A DNA stretch of 32,241 nt, from NCBI GenBank assembly GCA_043818555.1, contig JBDRFP010000001.1:1-32241 (forward strand). Reading direction: 5' to 3'. Below the pieces are notes generated by a model. The model saw nothing but the letters and a program-made list of their open reading frames with translations, was not told the origin of the DNA and ran no database searches. Made by a program: the position numbers and the translations under genes. Source of the stretch: JAUYIW01 sp043818555 (lineage in GTDB: Bacteria > Patescibacteriota > Patescibacteriia > UBA9934). Below, one piece after another: positions 5,803-13,264 of this stretch. How positions within the stretch are numbered: position 1 is the first letter of the stretch; every line of letters starts with the position of its first letter.

Positions 5803-7317
5803 CTAGTCTCGCATCCTCTCGCCCAACAACCGAATTGTAGTATCCGGGTCAGCATTGCCGCGGGTCTCTTTCATTACTCGTCCCACGAACCATTGCAAAA
5901 GTTTTGTCTCGCCGGCTTTGTATCGGCCTACCTCGTCGGGGCTGTCTTCGATAATAGCATCGATTATCTTTCCAAGCTCAGTCACATCATCAACTCGCGA
6001 TGCGCCAAGTTCGTCCATTGCATGACTTGGGTCGCTGCCGTCATCGAGCATGCGTGCGAGTACCTTTAGGCCCGCCTGGCCTGTCAATTTACCTTCAGCG
6101 ATCAGCACAATCAACTCAGCGAAGTTTTCAGGGTCGATCTTCATGATTTTAATGTCGATCTTTCGCTCAGCTAGCAACCCCAAGAGCTTGTTCAAGAGCC
6201 AGCTCATGAACAGACTGGTCAGCTTCTTGCGCTCAACTTCGGCCTCCTCGGAATCAAGATCGGGATGAGCCTGAAGCCATGCTTCCAGTTCGCTTAAAGA
6301 TTGCTCGGCAAAATCGGCCAGCGCCGGGTCGTCGATTAATTGCTTAGCATCGGCATACTTTAAGCCATACTCCAAAATCATTCTATTGCGCCGCGCGCGT
6401 GGCAGTTCAGGAATAGTGTGCGCAATCTCATCAGCTAAGTCGGTTAGATCCATCGGAAAGATATCTGGTTCAGGGAAATATCGATAGTCAGCCGACCCTT
6501 CTTTGCCGCGCTGCTCTTCGGTAACGCCCATAGCGTCGTTCCAGCCGCGCGTAGTGGTTGTACGCGGAACATCGCCAGCTTCCCAAAGTTTAGTTTGTCG
6601 CAATATTTCGTACTCGATGGCTCGCCCGACAGCCCTAAACGAGTTAACATTTTTGATTTCAGTTTTTGGATTTAGCGATTTTGAAACCGGCTCGCCCTCT
6701 TCTGTAACTTCGCGGAGCGATACATTTACATCGCATCGCAATTGACCCTTTTCCATATCGCCATCACTAATCTCAAGCGTGCGGACGATTAGCCGGAGTT
6801 CCTGCATGTAGGCCTTGGCCTCAGCAGCGCTTGTAAAATGCGGATGCGATACGATTTCAACAAGTGGAGTTCCACCGCGGTTAAAATCAACATAAGTTTT
6901 ACCGTCTTCGCCATGAATATTTTTTGCAGCGTCCTCTTCCAAGTGTAGCCGCTCAATTCCGACTGTAATCGTATTGGCCTCTCCGGGGATTTCCAACCGA
7001 ATTGACCCCTCGCGCATAATCGGCAAGTCAAACTGTGAAATTTGATAAGACTTTGGAAGATCCGGGTAGAAATAATTTTTTCGATCAAACCTAGACTCCT
7101 TGGCAATTGTGCCGTCAAGAGCGAGCCCTAGTAGAATTGCCCACCGCACAGCCTGCATATTAGGAACCGGCAATGAGCCGGGGTGACCAAGGCACACAGG
7201 GCAAACATTGGTGTTGGGCTGCGCGTTGTCAGAAAAGTTGGAACAGCCGCAAAACATTTTGCTTGCGGTTTTAAGTTGAATATGGGTTTCTAGCCCAATG
7301 ACCGGTTGGAGGTTCAT
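5803..7317 (-). CDS. gatB: Asp/Glu-tRNA amidotransferase subunit B
   Basis: 504 residues. It is the subunit of GatCAB that binds tRNA and amidates Asp-tRNA-Asn or Glu-tRNA-Gln using ammonia from GatA. Diagnostic stretches are VIGLETHIQLKTASKMFCGC near the start, NVCPVCLGHPGSLPVPN (zinc-type cysteines), RKNYFYPDLPKSYQISQ, GIERLHLEEDAAK, VDFNRGGTPLVEIV and the YRYFPEPDI motif. A helical domain and a C-terminal YqeY-like tail (GQAGLKVLARMLDDG, QWFVGRVMKETRGNADP) complete the usual length. ATG 7317 is chosen over the in-frame TTG 7332 because similarity starts at MNLQPVIGLE. gatA and gatC are not in the window. No Shine-Dalgarno sequence is visible. Confidence 0.96.
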   Translation of the reverse strand: MNLQPVIGLETHIQLKTASKMFCGCSNFSDNAQPNTNVCPVCLGHPGSLPVPNMQAVRWAILLGLALDGTIAKESRFDRKNYFYPDLPKSYQISQFDLPIMREGSIRLEIPGEANTITVGIERLHLEEDAAKNIHGEDGKTYVDFNRGGTPLVEIVSHPHFTSAAEAKAYMQELRLIVRTLEISDGDMEKGQLRCDVNVSLREVTEEGEPVSKSLNPKTEIKNVNSFRAVGRAIEYEILRQTKLWEAGDVPRTTTTRGWNDAMGVTEEQRGKEGSADYRYFPEPDIFPMDLTDLADEIAHTIPELPRARRNRMILEYGLKYADAKQLIDDPALADFAEQSLSELEAWLQAHPDLDSEEAEVERKKLTSLFMSWLLNKLLGLLAERKIDIKIMKIDPENFAELIVLIAEGKLTGQAGLKVLARMLDDGSDPSHAMDELGASRVDDVTELGKIIDAIIEDSPDEVGRYKAGETKLLQWFVGRVMKETRGNADPDTTIRLLGERMRD

Positions 7318-7341
7318 ACGTACGAGTAACAATTAATAGCC

Positions 7342-7454
7342 AATGACCAAGCAACCAATAACCAATGAATTCCCAATGCCCAACCCCCAATAGCGTTTAT
7401 TGGTAATTGGATATTGGAGCTTCATTGGTTATTGGGTTTTGTGAATTGGTCATT
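7342..7454. repeat. CCAATAACCAAT inverted phrase repeat
   Basis: AATGACCAA (7342-7350) pairs with TTGGTCATT (7446-7454), and CCAATAACCAATGAA (7355-7369) pairs perfectly with 7421-7435. Between them are further variants of CCCAAT. It fills the gatB/membrane-protein gap and leaves no room for a gene. Confidence 0.6.
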
Positions 7455-7459
7455 TATAC

Positions 7460-8194
7460 CTACCGCGTTTTCTTTAGCTCTAAGTAAAGCATTATCTGGT
7501 AGACTACCGCAATCGGCACAATGAAGACCTCGATTATTCTACTGATTGCATTTTGCGCGTACACCGGAGTTGCCGCAGTGAGAAGTCCAAGGTCTACCCC
7601 GCTGATTGCGCTATAGAGTCCCACAAAGAGCATTATTAGAATAATATACGAAACTCCAACTACAACACCGCCTGCAAGCACGCGCCACAGAGTTGGCCAG
7701 AACCGGCCCGCTACCAGTGTTTTGCTAAGCCCGAGCGATTCAGCGATTCCGGATTTTTCAAGAATAAAAATCGTTACTGAAAAGGCAAACCATACGCTAA
7801 AGATGACTCCAGGGACGATAAGCAAAATGTAGCCGCCGAGAGTGATCAGCCCAATAAAAATTGAAACAAGAAACACGGGAATAATAAGCGACCACGACTC
7901 CTGATTGAGTTTTCTGTTCTGCACTTTTTTGTTTTGCGCAAATTCTGCTGTTGCCTTTGTAAAAATAATCGTCAGCCACATTGCCAGCGCAATATAGACC
8001 AGGCTGTTGAAAATTGAGTCAATAATGTTAATTGTTTCGCCGCCAACAACGGTTGAAAGCAGTAGAACTATTACGCCCGGCACTAACAGCCAGGCCGCGT
8101 AGCCAAGATAGAATCTGAAGTTATTCTTATAAATGTTGATTGTGGCTTTAAGCAGGCCAATCACGCCCTGCATTTTTTTTGGTGCGTCGGTCAT
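7460..8194 (-). CDS. Multi-pass membrane protein, paralogue of the 8204 gene
   Basis: 244 residues with about six hydrophobic segments, for example FYLGYAAWLLVPGVIVLLL, SLIIPVFLVSIFIGLITLGG and VLAGGVVVGVSYIILIMLFV. A cytoplasmic stretch ESLGLSKTLVAGRFWPTLWR closely matches SASRALVKGRFWKTFWR in the neighbour at 8204-9082. This pattern is that of the membrane domain seen in glycerophosphodiesterase-associated and DUF975-like proteins, a loosely defined group; no catalytic residues are visible. It starts nine bases after the neighbour's stop in the tmk operon. Its role is unknown; shaping or homeostasis of the membrane is only a guess. Confidence 0.75.
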   Translation of the reverse strand: MTDAPKKMQGVIGLLKATINIYKNNFRFYLGYAAWLLVPGVIVLLLSTVVGGETINIIDSIFNSLVYIALAMWLTIIFTKATAEFAQNKKVQNRKLNQESWSLIIPVFLVSIFIGLITLGGYILLIVPGVIFSVWFAFSVTIFILEKSGIAESLGLSKTLVAGRFWPTLWRVLAGGVVVGVSYIILIMLFVGLYSAISGVDLGLLTAATPVYAQNAISRIIEVFIVPIAVVYQIMLYLELKKTR

Positions 8195-8203
8195 AATGGT
8201 TGG

Positions 8204-9082
8204 TTATCGATTTTTACGAAGGCTGTCGAATACCAAATAATCCGCAAGTACAACAATCGGTGTTACAAGAACTACGGTGGCAATTGAAATGACATGAGCG
8301 AACATGTTGGAAATTCTGAGTACGGTTTCGTCGCCCATGCTCGCGGCAGTTGCCAGCAGCACGCTAAAGAGGACCATTAGCACTGCCTGAACCAGGAATC
8401 CTCCGAAGTAAAATACAAGTTTTGGAATAATTAGGCGCCAGAAGGTTTTCCAGAACCGTCCTTTAACCAGCGCGCGCGAAGCGCTAAGCGCTTTTCCCCC
8501 TCGGTTGTTTTCCAATATAAGCTCAAAGCCAATAAAGTTAAGTTCAATTGTCAGCATTATAGAAATAACCACTCCGGCTAAGGCGCCGGCAAAGGTCAGA
8601 AGAACGCTGATGGCCCCGAGTACCGCTCCGCCTTCAACAGAGGCGTTAACAAATATTAGCACAATTCCGGGCACCAGCAAGAGCGCAGGGAGTAAAAGTA
8701 CCAGGCCTTTCAAAAGAGCTACCCAAACATAGGGCACGAACATTTTCCATCCGCCTTTGAACATTTCGCGGGCATTGACTTTTTTGCCGGCCACAAGAGG
8801 CGCGACCGTCATCATGAGCGTAACCAGAATCCAGACGCTAATGATTGGCGCAATTGGAAATGATGCCAGGGCCATTATAATGATCCCAGCGCCTTCAGCG
8901 GCAGTAAACCCGCCAAGTATAGATAGTGCCGGATCGCCGATCGGCGCAAAAATCGTGCCGATAATCCAGACAATTGATATTACAAACGACCAGAGTGAAA
9001 TTTTCATTAAAGTCTGGAAGTGCTTGGTGAAGAAATCCCAGCTTTGGTCAATTACCTGGCCAACGGAAATTAGTTGCGGCAT
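8204..9082 (-). CDS. Multi-pass membrane protein
   Basis: 292 residues. A conserved-looking N-terminus MPQLISVGQVIDQSWDFF precedes about six or seven transmembrane segments (SLWSFVISIVWIIGTIFA, ISVWILVTLMMTVAPLVAG, VLLLPALLLVPGIVLIFV and others). The NRGGKALSASRALVKGRFWK loop is shared with the downstream paralogue. The gene begins one base after the tmk stop codon, so translation is probably coupled with tmk. Nothing in the sequence indicates a transport substrate or an enzyme. The two paralogues could form a heteromeric membrane complex, which is inference from adjacency. Confidence 0.78.
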   Translation of the reverse strand: MPQLISVGQVIDQSWDFFTKHFQTLMKISLWSFVISIVWIIGTIFAPIGDPALSILGGFTAAEGAGIIIMALASFPIAPIISVWILVTLMMTVAPLVAGKKVNAREMFKGGWKMFVPYVWVALLKGLVLLLPALLLVPGIVLIFVNASVEGGAVLGAISVLLTFAGALAGVVISIMLTIELNFIGFELILENNRGGKALSASRALVKGRFWKTFWRLIIPKLVFYFGGFLVQAVLMVLFSVLLATAASMGDETVLRISNMFAHVISIATVVLVTPIVVLADYLVFDSLRKNR

Positions 9083-9083
9083 A

Positions 9084-9764
9084 TTATTTTGAAAGGTTAA
9101 ACCGATTATTTAAAAGCTCCCAGATTTTTTCATGGATTATCTCCGGCGGGAGCATAGAATTATTTTCAACACATTCGATGAGCTTGAATTCATCAAAGCG
9201 CTCTACCATGTCGAGGTAGGTGTCTTCTGTTTTTTGAAGATGTTCCGGATTGGCTTCGTGAATATCCTTTGCAAGTCCGTGCTTGCTTTCGCGCCCGCGC
9301 ATAAGTTCTCGCGCAACAGGCGTTGGCACATGAAGCACCACATTAATGTCCGGCCTTGGGATTCCAAGAAGCTTGTGTTCAAATTCCTGCTCCCATGTAA
9401 AAAATGCCCTCCGTTCCTCCCAGTCGTTGATTTTTGATCCTTGATGGCCCATGTTTGAACCAACATAGCGGTCAGCAACAACATTCACGCCGCCGTCGAG
9501 CCATGTACGAATGGTTTGAGCGGCATCGAAACGGTCAACCGCGAATAGTACCGAAGCCCTGTACGGTCCGACTTCGTCTGCCGTGCCGTATGCGCCAGCC
9601 AGGTATTCCTCAAGCGCTCCAGCACTCTTTTTTCCGTATTGCGGAAAAGAAATCGTTTCAATTGGCAAGCCCTCCTGTTTCATTCGATCGACTAAAAGTT
9701 TGGTCTGGGTGGCCTTGCCCGAGCCATCCACTCCGTCAATCACAATAAATACGCCTTTTTCCAT
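9084..9764 (-). CDS. tmk: Thymidylate kinase
   Basis: 226 residues. It phosphorylates dTMP to dTDP. The P-loop GVDGSGKATQ is at residues 11-20 and the DRY motif (VADRYVGSN) at 98-100; FPQYG around residue 40 and an Arg-containing LID (LMRGRESKHG) are also present. Alignment by eye is good along the full length. The gene heads a minus-strand operon with two membrane proteins and is divergent from the thyA-like gene at 9863, 98 bases away, so dTMP formation and its first phosphorylation are transcribed from one intergenic region. A consensus TATAAT sits eight bases before the ATG, which predicts a leaderless mRNA. Confidence 0.94.
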   Translation of the reverse strand: MEKGVFIVIDGVDGSGKATQTKLLVDRMKQEGLPIETISFPQYGKKSAGALEEYLAGAYGTADEVGPYRASVLFAVDRFDAAQTIRTWLDGGVNVVADRYVGSNMGHQGSKINDWEERRAFFTWEQEFEHKLLGIPRPDINVVLHVPTPVARELMRGRESKHGLAKDIHEANPEHLQKTEDTYLDMVERFDEFKLIECVENNSMLPPEIIHEKIWELLNNRFNLSK

Positions 9765-9772
9765 ATAGGTGG

Positions 9773-9778
9773 ATTATA
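9773..9778 (-). promoter_or_regulatory. -10 box of tmk (leaderless)
   Basis: On the minus strand TGGTATAAT is an extended -10. Only CCACCTAT separates it from the ATG, so the transcript should start at or very near the start codon. Confidence 0.7.
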
Positions 9779-9828
9779 CCAAACATCAGCAAAAAACTGA
9801 ATTGTCGCACTTGTCCACAAACATCTGG

Positions 9829-9856
9829 TTGCCGACCCTGTAGAATCTGGTAGGGT
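9829..9856 (+). promoter_or_regulatory. Promoter of the thyA-like gene
   Basis: TTGCCG (9829-9834), 16-bp spacer with TGG before TAGGGT (9851-9856), then ATTTGT and the ATG. The start is predicted at the start codon. The same TAGGGT box serves the 3915 gene. Confidence 0.55.
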
Positions 9857-9862
9857 ATTTGT

Positions 9863-10702
9863 ATGACACCATTCGATGAACAATACAGAGAAGCAGTCCG
9901 GACCATAATGGAGCAGGGAATTCGTGTTGACAATCCATGGTCGGGCCGGTACACAAAAATGATTCCCGGGTTGACAATTCGTGTCGATGTCGGAGAGTGC
10001 TTTCCTCTGTTGACTCTACGCAAAATTCCGCTGAAGCTGTTTATAGCCGAACAGGTTTGGTTTTTAATGGGCGAGAATCGCCCGGACTGGATGAGACAGT
10101 TCACAAAGATTTGGGATGATTTTACCGAAGAGGACGGGACGATTGTTGCGGCTTACGGTCATCGATGGCGACATCATTTCGGACGCGACCAGATAGGCTC
10201 GCTTATTGCGCACTTGCGCGAAAATCCTTCTTCGCGCCACGGGGTTATTATTACCTGGGATGCGGCCGGCGACGGGCTTGGCGTGGATTACAAGAAAAAT
10301 ATACCGTGTCCGTACACGTTCACGGTGAACATTGCCGGCGGCAGACTGCATTTGCATAACATTATCAGAAGCAATGACATGATGCTCGGCTGTCCGCACG
10401 ACGCGGCCGGGTTTGCGCTACTTCAGTGCATACTGGCGCAGGAACTGGGAGTCGAACCGGGAATCTACACTCATTCAATCAGCAACGCACACATTTACGA
10501 CAATCATTTTGAAGGCGCGGAAGAATTTTTAGTGCGCGACCACAAACACGAACCGGTCAAGCTGGAATTGCCGCCAAACAGTTATAGCCGCGCTGTGGCA
10601 GGAGATGTTGAATTGGTTGAAGATATCTTTCGCTCACTCAGGTCGCAATATAGGCCGCTTGACCCAATCCGCGGTATGGAGGTAACTGTTAATGTGTATT
10701 GA
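9863..10702 (+). CDS. thyA: Thymidylate synthase-family enzyme with dCMP signature
   Basis: 279 residues. The family transfers a one-carbon unit from methylene-tetrahydrofolate to C5 of a pyrimidine nucleotide. Counting against E. coli ThyA, the key residues are Glu63, Tyr98, catalytic Cys149 (IPCPYTF), Arg169, Asp172 (RSND), His210 and Tyr212. The residue equivalent to E. coli Asn177, which selects uracil, is Asp180 (LGCPHDAAGFALL). Asp at this place is characteristic of dCMP-acting members such as T4 dCMP hydroxymethylase, and Asn-to-Asp variants of ThyA accept dCMP. The N-terminal phosphate loop is also altered (NPWSGRYT in place of NDRTGTGT). The substrate may therefore be dCMP. The adjacent DHFR gene argues for reductive methylation. 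The gene symbol denotes the family only. Confidence 0.85.
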   Translation: MTPFDEQYREAVRTIMEQGIRVDNPWSGRYTKMIPGLTIRVDVGECFPLLTLRKIPLKLFIAEQVWFLMGENRPDWMRQFTKIWDDFTEEDGTIVAAYGHRWRHHFGRDQIGSLIAHLRENPSSRHGVIITWDAAGDGLGVDYKKNIPCPYTFTVNIAGGRLHLHNIIRSNDMMLGCPHDAAGFALLQCILAQELGVEPGIYTHSISNAHIYDNHFEGAEEFLVRDHKHEPVKLELPPNSYSRAVAGDVELVEDIFRSLRSQYRPLDPIRGMEVTVNVY

Positions 10703-10714
10703 TCGATGCGCGCC

Positions 10715-10751
10715 AGGCTCTTCTGTGCCCCATGCTTGCACGGAAGAGCCT
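10715..10751 (+). terminator. Long hairpin after the thyA-like gene
   Basis: AGGCTCTTC/GAAGAGCCT extended by GTGC/GCAC. It is followed by ATTGCTTATT, not a clean T-run, so termination may be partial. Confidence 0.55.
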
Positions 10752-10773
10752 ATTGCTTATTGATAAGAACGCG

Positions 10774-10857
10774 GTAACCCCCCTTTATCCCCCCTTGAAA
10801 AGTGGGGAACGAAAAGGACTCCCCCCTCCTTTTTAGGAGAGGTAGGGGGAGGTTATC
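10774..10857. repeat. C-rich/G-rich inverted repeat pair
   Basis: A GTAACCCCCCTTTATCCCCC unit (10774 on) ending in GTGGGGAACG is followed by an inverted relative (10819-10857, TCCCCCCTCCTTTTTAGGAG and GGGGGAGGTTATCG). The pair can fold back. A second pair, in the opposite order, lies at 23570-23683. Confidence 0.65.
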
Positions 10858-10866
10858 GCAATTTGT

Positions 10867-11370
10867 ATGAAAGTTGAACTTCTTGCAGCGATTAGCGTAG
10901 ATGGCAGAATTGCCGAGTCTACTGACCAGCTGGCAGATTGGACAAGTAAAGAAGACAAGCGCTTTTTTGTGAGGAAAACCAAAGAGGCAGGAGTTTTGGT
11001 TATGGGGAAGACTACATATGAGACTATTGGCAGGCCGCTTCCTGATCGTTTGAATTTGATTATGACTCGTAATACGAGCGGGCTCGATCAAATCGAGGGT
11101 CAGCTTGAGTATACTTCCAGCTCGCCGAAGGAGGTTCTGGACGACCTTGAACGGCGCGGATTTCAAACAGTTGTAATCGCCGGCGGGTCGCAGATTTATT
11201 CGTTGTGGCTGCGCGAAGGTCTCGTGACCGATCTTTTTTTGACAGTTGAGCCTGTTTTGTTTGGAGGAGGAGTTTCGCTCGTTAATGATGTGCCGAGCTG
11301 TAAACTCGAGTTGGTGAGTTCGGAGCAGTTGGGGGAAAAATCAGTATTACTCCACTACAAAGTTTTATGA
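10867..11370 (+). CDS. Dihydrofolate reductase family protein
   Basis: 167 residues. The fold signature is that of the DHFR/RibD C-terminal group: MKVELLAAISVDGRIA at the start, MGKTTYETIGRPLP at 46-59, VIAGGSQIY at 103-111 and LTVEPVLFGGGVSL at 125-138. DWTSKEDKRFF at 24-34 is typical of the RibD-like branch, so NADPH-dependent reduction of dihydrofolate is likely but a flavin-pathway reductase cannot be excluded. The context settles it in favour of folate: it lies between a ThyA-family enzyme, which would release dihydrofolate if it methylates, and a nucleotide deaminase. Its stop overlaps the next start as ATGA, so the two are probably translationally coupled. Confidence 0.85.
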   Translation: MKVELLAAISVDGRIAESTDQLADWTSKEDKRFFVRKTKEAGVLVMGKTTYETIGRPLPDRLNLIMTRNTSGLDQIEGQLEYTSSSPKEVLDDLERRGFQTVVIAGGSQIYSLWLREGLVTDLFLTVEPVLFGGGVSLVNDVPSCKLELVSSEQLGEKSVLLHYKVL

Positions 11371-12287
11371 CCCAAATTAACTATCCCTATCTTCCCGAAT
11401 GTCGCGAGTTCAAGTTCGTGAGCATTGATGACCCCATGATGCAACAGGCTGCGCAGGCTCGTGAAAAGTGCGCGGGCGACAGAATGTTTCCGGTTGGTGC
11501 TATTTTGGTTCGTGATGGAAAAATACTTTGCTACGCTGGTAACGGCTACAATCGCGGGAGTGATAACACGCACGTATGTCCGCGTGTAGTGCATGAGTGC
11601 CCAAGCGGTGAAGGTTATGATTTGTGTTCTTTTCATGATTCACCAGGCCATGCTGAGCAGATGGTTATTAATGTGGCGCGAGAGCAGGGGATTGAGACTG
11701 AGGGAGCTGATCTTTATATGTTCGGGCATTGGTGGGCGTGTAAGTCGTGTTGGGATTATATGATCGATGCCGGTGTTCGCGATGTTTACTTGGCTGAGGG
11801 CGCGAATGAACTATTCAGTCGTGATCGCGTATTTGCCGAGACTAAAAAGTCAAACATTAAGCAGGCCTACATTGCCGGCGGGCTTACTAATTTGAGCGAG
11901 TTTGGGGCGTTGGATAAGTTTGATTTTTACGCAGAACTTGGCAAGGTCTGCGACGAACTAGGGGTCACGCCACGCATTCCGCATATTCACAATGAAGAAA
12001 ATGAAAAGGTGCCAGAGGACAAAGATCCAAAGCAGATTTTTGAATGGGCGTCGAACGAGGCTCGCGTGGCCGATGTTACGGTCGCCGAAGTTACGCACCC
12101 ATCTCTTGGAACAGGAGGCGAGATCGTCATTGCCGGACAATGTGGGAAGCCTGTGGTGTTGATGAGCAAAAAAGGAACTTTAGTATCGCGCTTCGCAATC
12201 GGCAACCCAGCAGTTGTCTACCACATCGAATACGAAACGCCTGAGGAAGCATGCAAAATGCTCAAATACGTGTTAAAGCAACTTTAA
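11367..12287 (+). CDS. dCMP deaminase fused to DNPH1-like N-glycosidase
   Basis: 306 residues, two domains. Residues 1-155 are a zinc-dependent deoxycytidylate deaminase: FPVGAILVRDGKILC, the HAE motif at 95-97 (zinc ligand and proton shuttle) and CKSC at 125-128 in the place of PCxxC. Residues 165-306 are a nucleoside 2-deoxyribosyltransferase-fold domain: AYIAGGLTN at 167-175 and ADVTVAEVTHPSLGTGGE at 235-252. The latter is very close to the active-site segment of DNPH1/Rcl, which cuts the N-glycosidic bond of deoxynucleotides, with Glu252 as the likely nucleophile. The first domain would make dUMP (or dTMP from 5-methyl-dCMP); the second could destroy unwanted dNMPs such as 5-hydroxymethyl-dUMP. 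Function of the fusion is inference. It is the last gene of the cluster. Confidence 0.85.
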   Translation: MTQINYPYLPECREFKFVSIDDPMMQQAAQAREKCAGDRMFPVGAILVRDGKILCYAGNGYNRGSDNTHVCPRVVHECPSGEGYDLCSFHDSPGHAEQMVINVAREQGIETEGADLYMFGHWWACKSCWDYMIDAGVRDVYLAEGANELFSRDRVFAETKKSNIKQAYIAGGLTNLSEFGALDKFDFYAELGKVCDELGVTPRIPHIHNEENEKVPEDKDPKQIFEWASNEARVADVTVAEVTHPSLGTGGEIVIAGQCGKPVVLMSKKGTLVSRFAIGNPAVVYHIEYETPEEACKMLKYVLKQL

Positions 12288-12386
12288 TTGTCCACAAATT
12301 TAGGCTTGGTTAAAGGTCGCGAATGTGATGAAATTAAGTAACGCGGACGAGGTTCAGTTTTGGGCCTTTCCCGGTGGCAAAGATAA

Positions 12387-12406
12387 AAACTCCCAATCGG
12401 GAGTTT
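12387..12406 (-). terminator. Bidirectional hairpin
   Basis: Perfect 8-bp stem AAACTCCC/GGGAGTTT with loop AATC. Read on the minus strand it runs into TTTTTATC, so it can end transcription coming from the 12587 gene; on the plus strand the tail is weaker. Confidence 0.6.
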
Positions 12407-12433
12407 CATTTGTTAAATGGGTCTTTTAGACCT

Positions 12434-12510
12434 GGGCCTGTGGGAGTAAGTGGCAACTTCACTTGTGTTGCCACTGGAAGATGCGAGTTCGAACCTCGCC
12501 AGGTCCACCA
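12434..12510 (+). tRNA. tRNA-like gene, possibly tRNA-Gly (GCC)
   Basis: 77 nt with encoded CCA. Acceptor GGGCCTG pairs with CAGGTCC (one G-U pair), D stem GGAG with CTTC, and the T arm GCGAG-TTCGAAC-CTCGC is perfect. The anticodon arm is poor: TTGTG/TGGAA has a G-G clash and two wobble pairs around loop TTGCCAC, which would give anticodon GCC. The discriminator is A, not the U usual for bacterial tRNA-Gly. The D-loop segment AGTGGCAAC (12449-12457) is fully complementary to GTTGCCACT (12467-12475), so an alternative 9-bp hairpin competes with the cloverleaf. It could be a real but odd tRNA or a decayed one. Confidence 0.6.
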
Positions 12511-12586
12511 CCCTTCGCTAAAGCTACGGGTGGCAAGCTAAAACGGCCCTACCGGTCAAGTCACGCTGAAAGGCGGGATTTGGCGT

Positions 12587-13156
12587 TTACGCTGCCGCTT
12601 GTGCTGTCGGCTCAAATTCCTTTTCCCAAAACATACCATCATCATCCGACATGTAGCCTCGCTCGCTCAGGACCGGATCAAACCTTTTGTGCCAAGCTTC
12701 GTAGTCATCATCTGACGGAGCGGCAACAACTCTATGGATCATTAGATTATCTTGAACTTGAGTTTCAATAAAATCAAGAGCCTTTTTATAAATTTTTACG
12801 CCAGACTTTCGTGGCAGCTCAGGATCAACTATGTCGTAACGCGCAACGTCAGTGGACACCATGTCAAAGAACCCGCCCTTGGTGTCAGGATCAGGTTTAT
12901 TTCGGCCAATGCCAATGCGCACGTTAATCAGGTTGCGCCTTTCTTTACTTACAGTGAAGTCAAATACATCCATAGCATTAGATTTTCCTCGCGTTGCCAG
13001 TAACTCAAATAACTTGCCATCGATCGTAATCGACATCCGAGATTCGGAGTAGCCCTGTTCATCCGGCTTACTCCAGGCGAGCTCGCTTAATTGCAGGGCA
13101 TCGAAATTGACCTCCTGCGACTCGATAGATTTTATTCGGTCGATTTGTTTGATCAT
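12587..13156 (-). CDS. Unknown 189-residue soluble protein
   Basis: No signal peptide or membrane segment. An N-terminal half with alternating strands (MSITIDGKLFELLATRG, DVFDFTVSKERRNLINVRIGIG) is followed by GGFFDMVSTDVARYDIVDP and a helical, acidic C-terminus (ALDFIETQVQDNLMIHRVV, YEAWHKRFDPVLSERGYM). The end has some resemblance to the last part of GNAT acetyltransferases, but no acetyl-CoA loop can be pointed to. I do not recognise the family. It follows rplA on the same strand, separated by a terminator hairpin, at the place where rplJ would usually lie. Before the ATG stands TACCCTACTAGGGTA, a small inverted repeat that may contain its -10 box. Confidence 0.75.
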   Translation of the reverse strand: MIKQIDRIKSIESQEVNFDALQLSELAWSKPDEQGYSESRMSITIDGKLFELLATRGKSNAMDVFDFTVSKERRNLINVRIGIGRNKPDPDTKGGFFDMVSTDVARYDIVDPELPRKSGVKIYKKALDFIETQVQDNLMIHRVVAAPSDDDYEAWHKRFDPVLSERGYMSDDDGMFWEKEFEPTAQAAA

Positions 13157-13195
13157 ACCCTAGTAGGGTACGACTTTTTCAAAAAGCCCGCAACC

Positions 13196-13223
13196 AAAAG
13201 ACGGGGCCTGCGCCTCGTCTTTT
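13196..13223 (-). terminator. Terminator after rplA
   Basis: 8-bp stem AAAAGACG/CGTCTTTT around a 12-nt loop, usable in both directions. It closes the secE-rplA operon. Confidence 0.75.
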
Positions 13224-13264
13224 AAATTTCTCTCAACCTCCTTCAGCATCCGCGTCAATCGTAT

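Noticed and set aside
12450..12510. 3' end of a tmRNA
   Set aside because: The T arm and acceptor look similar, but no GGATTCGACGGG-type start, tag frame or pseudoknots lie upstream, and a full 77-nt cloverleaf is available.
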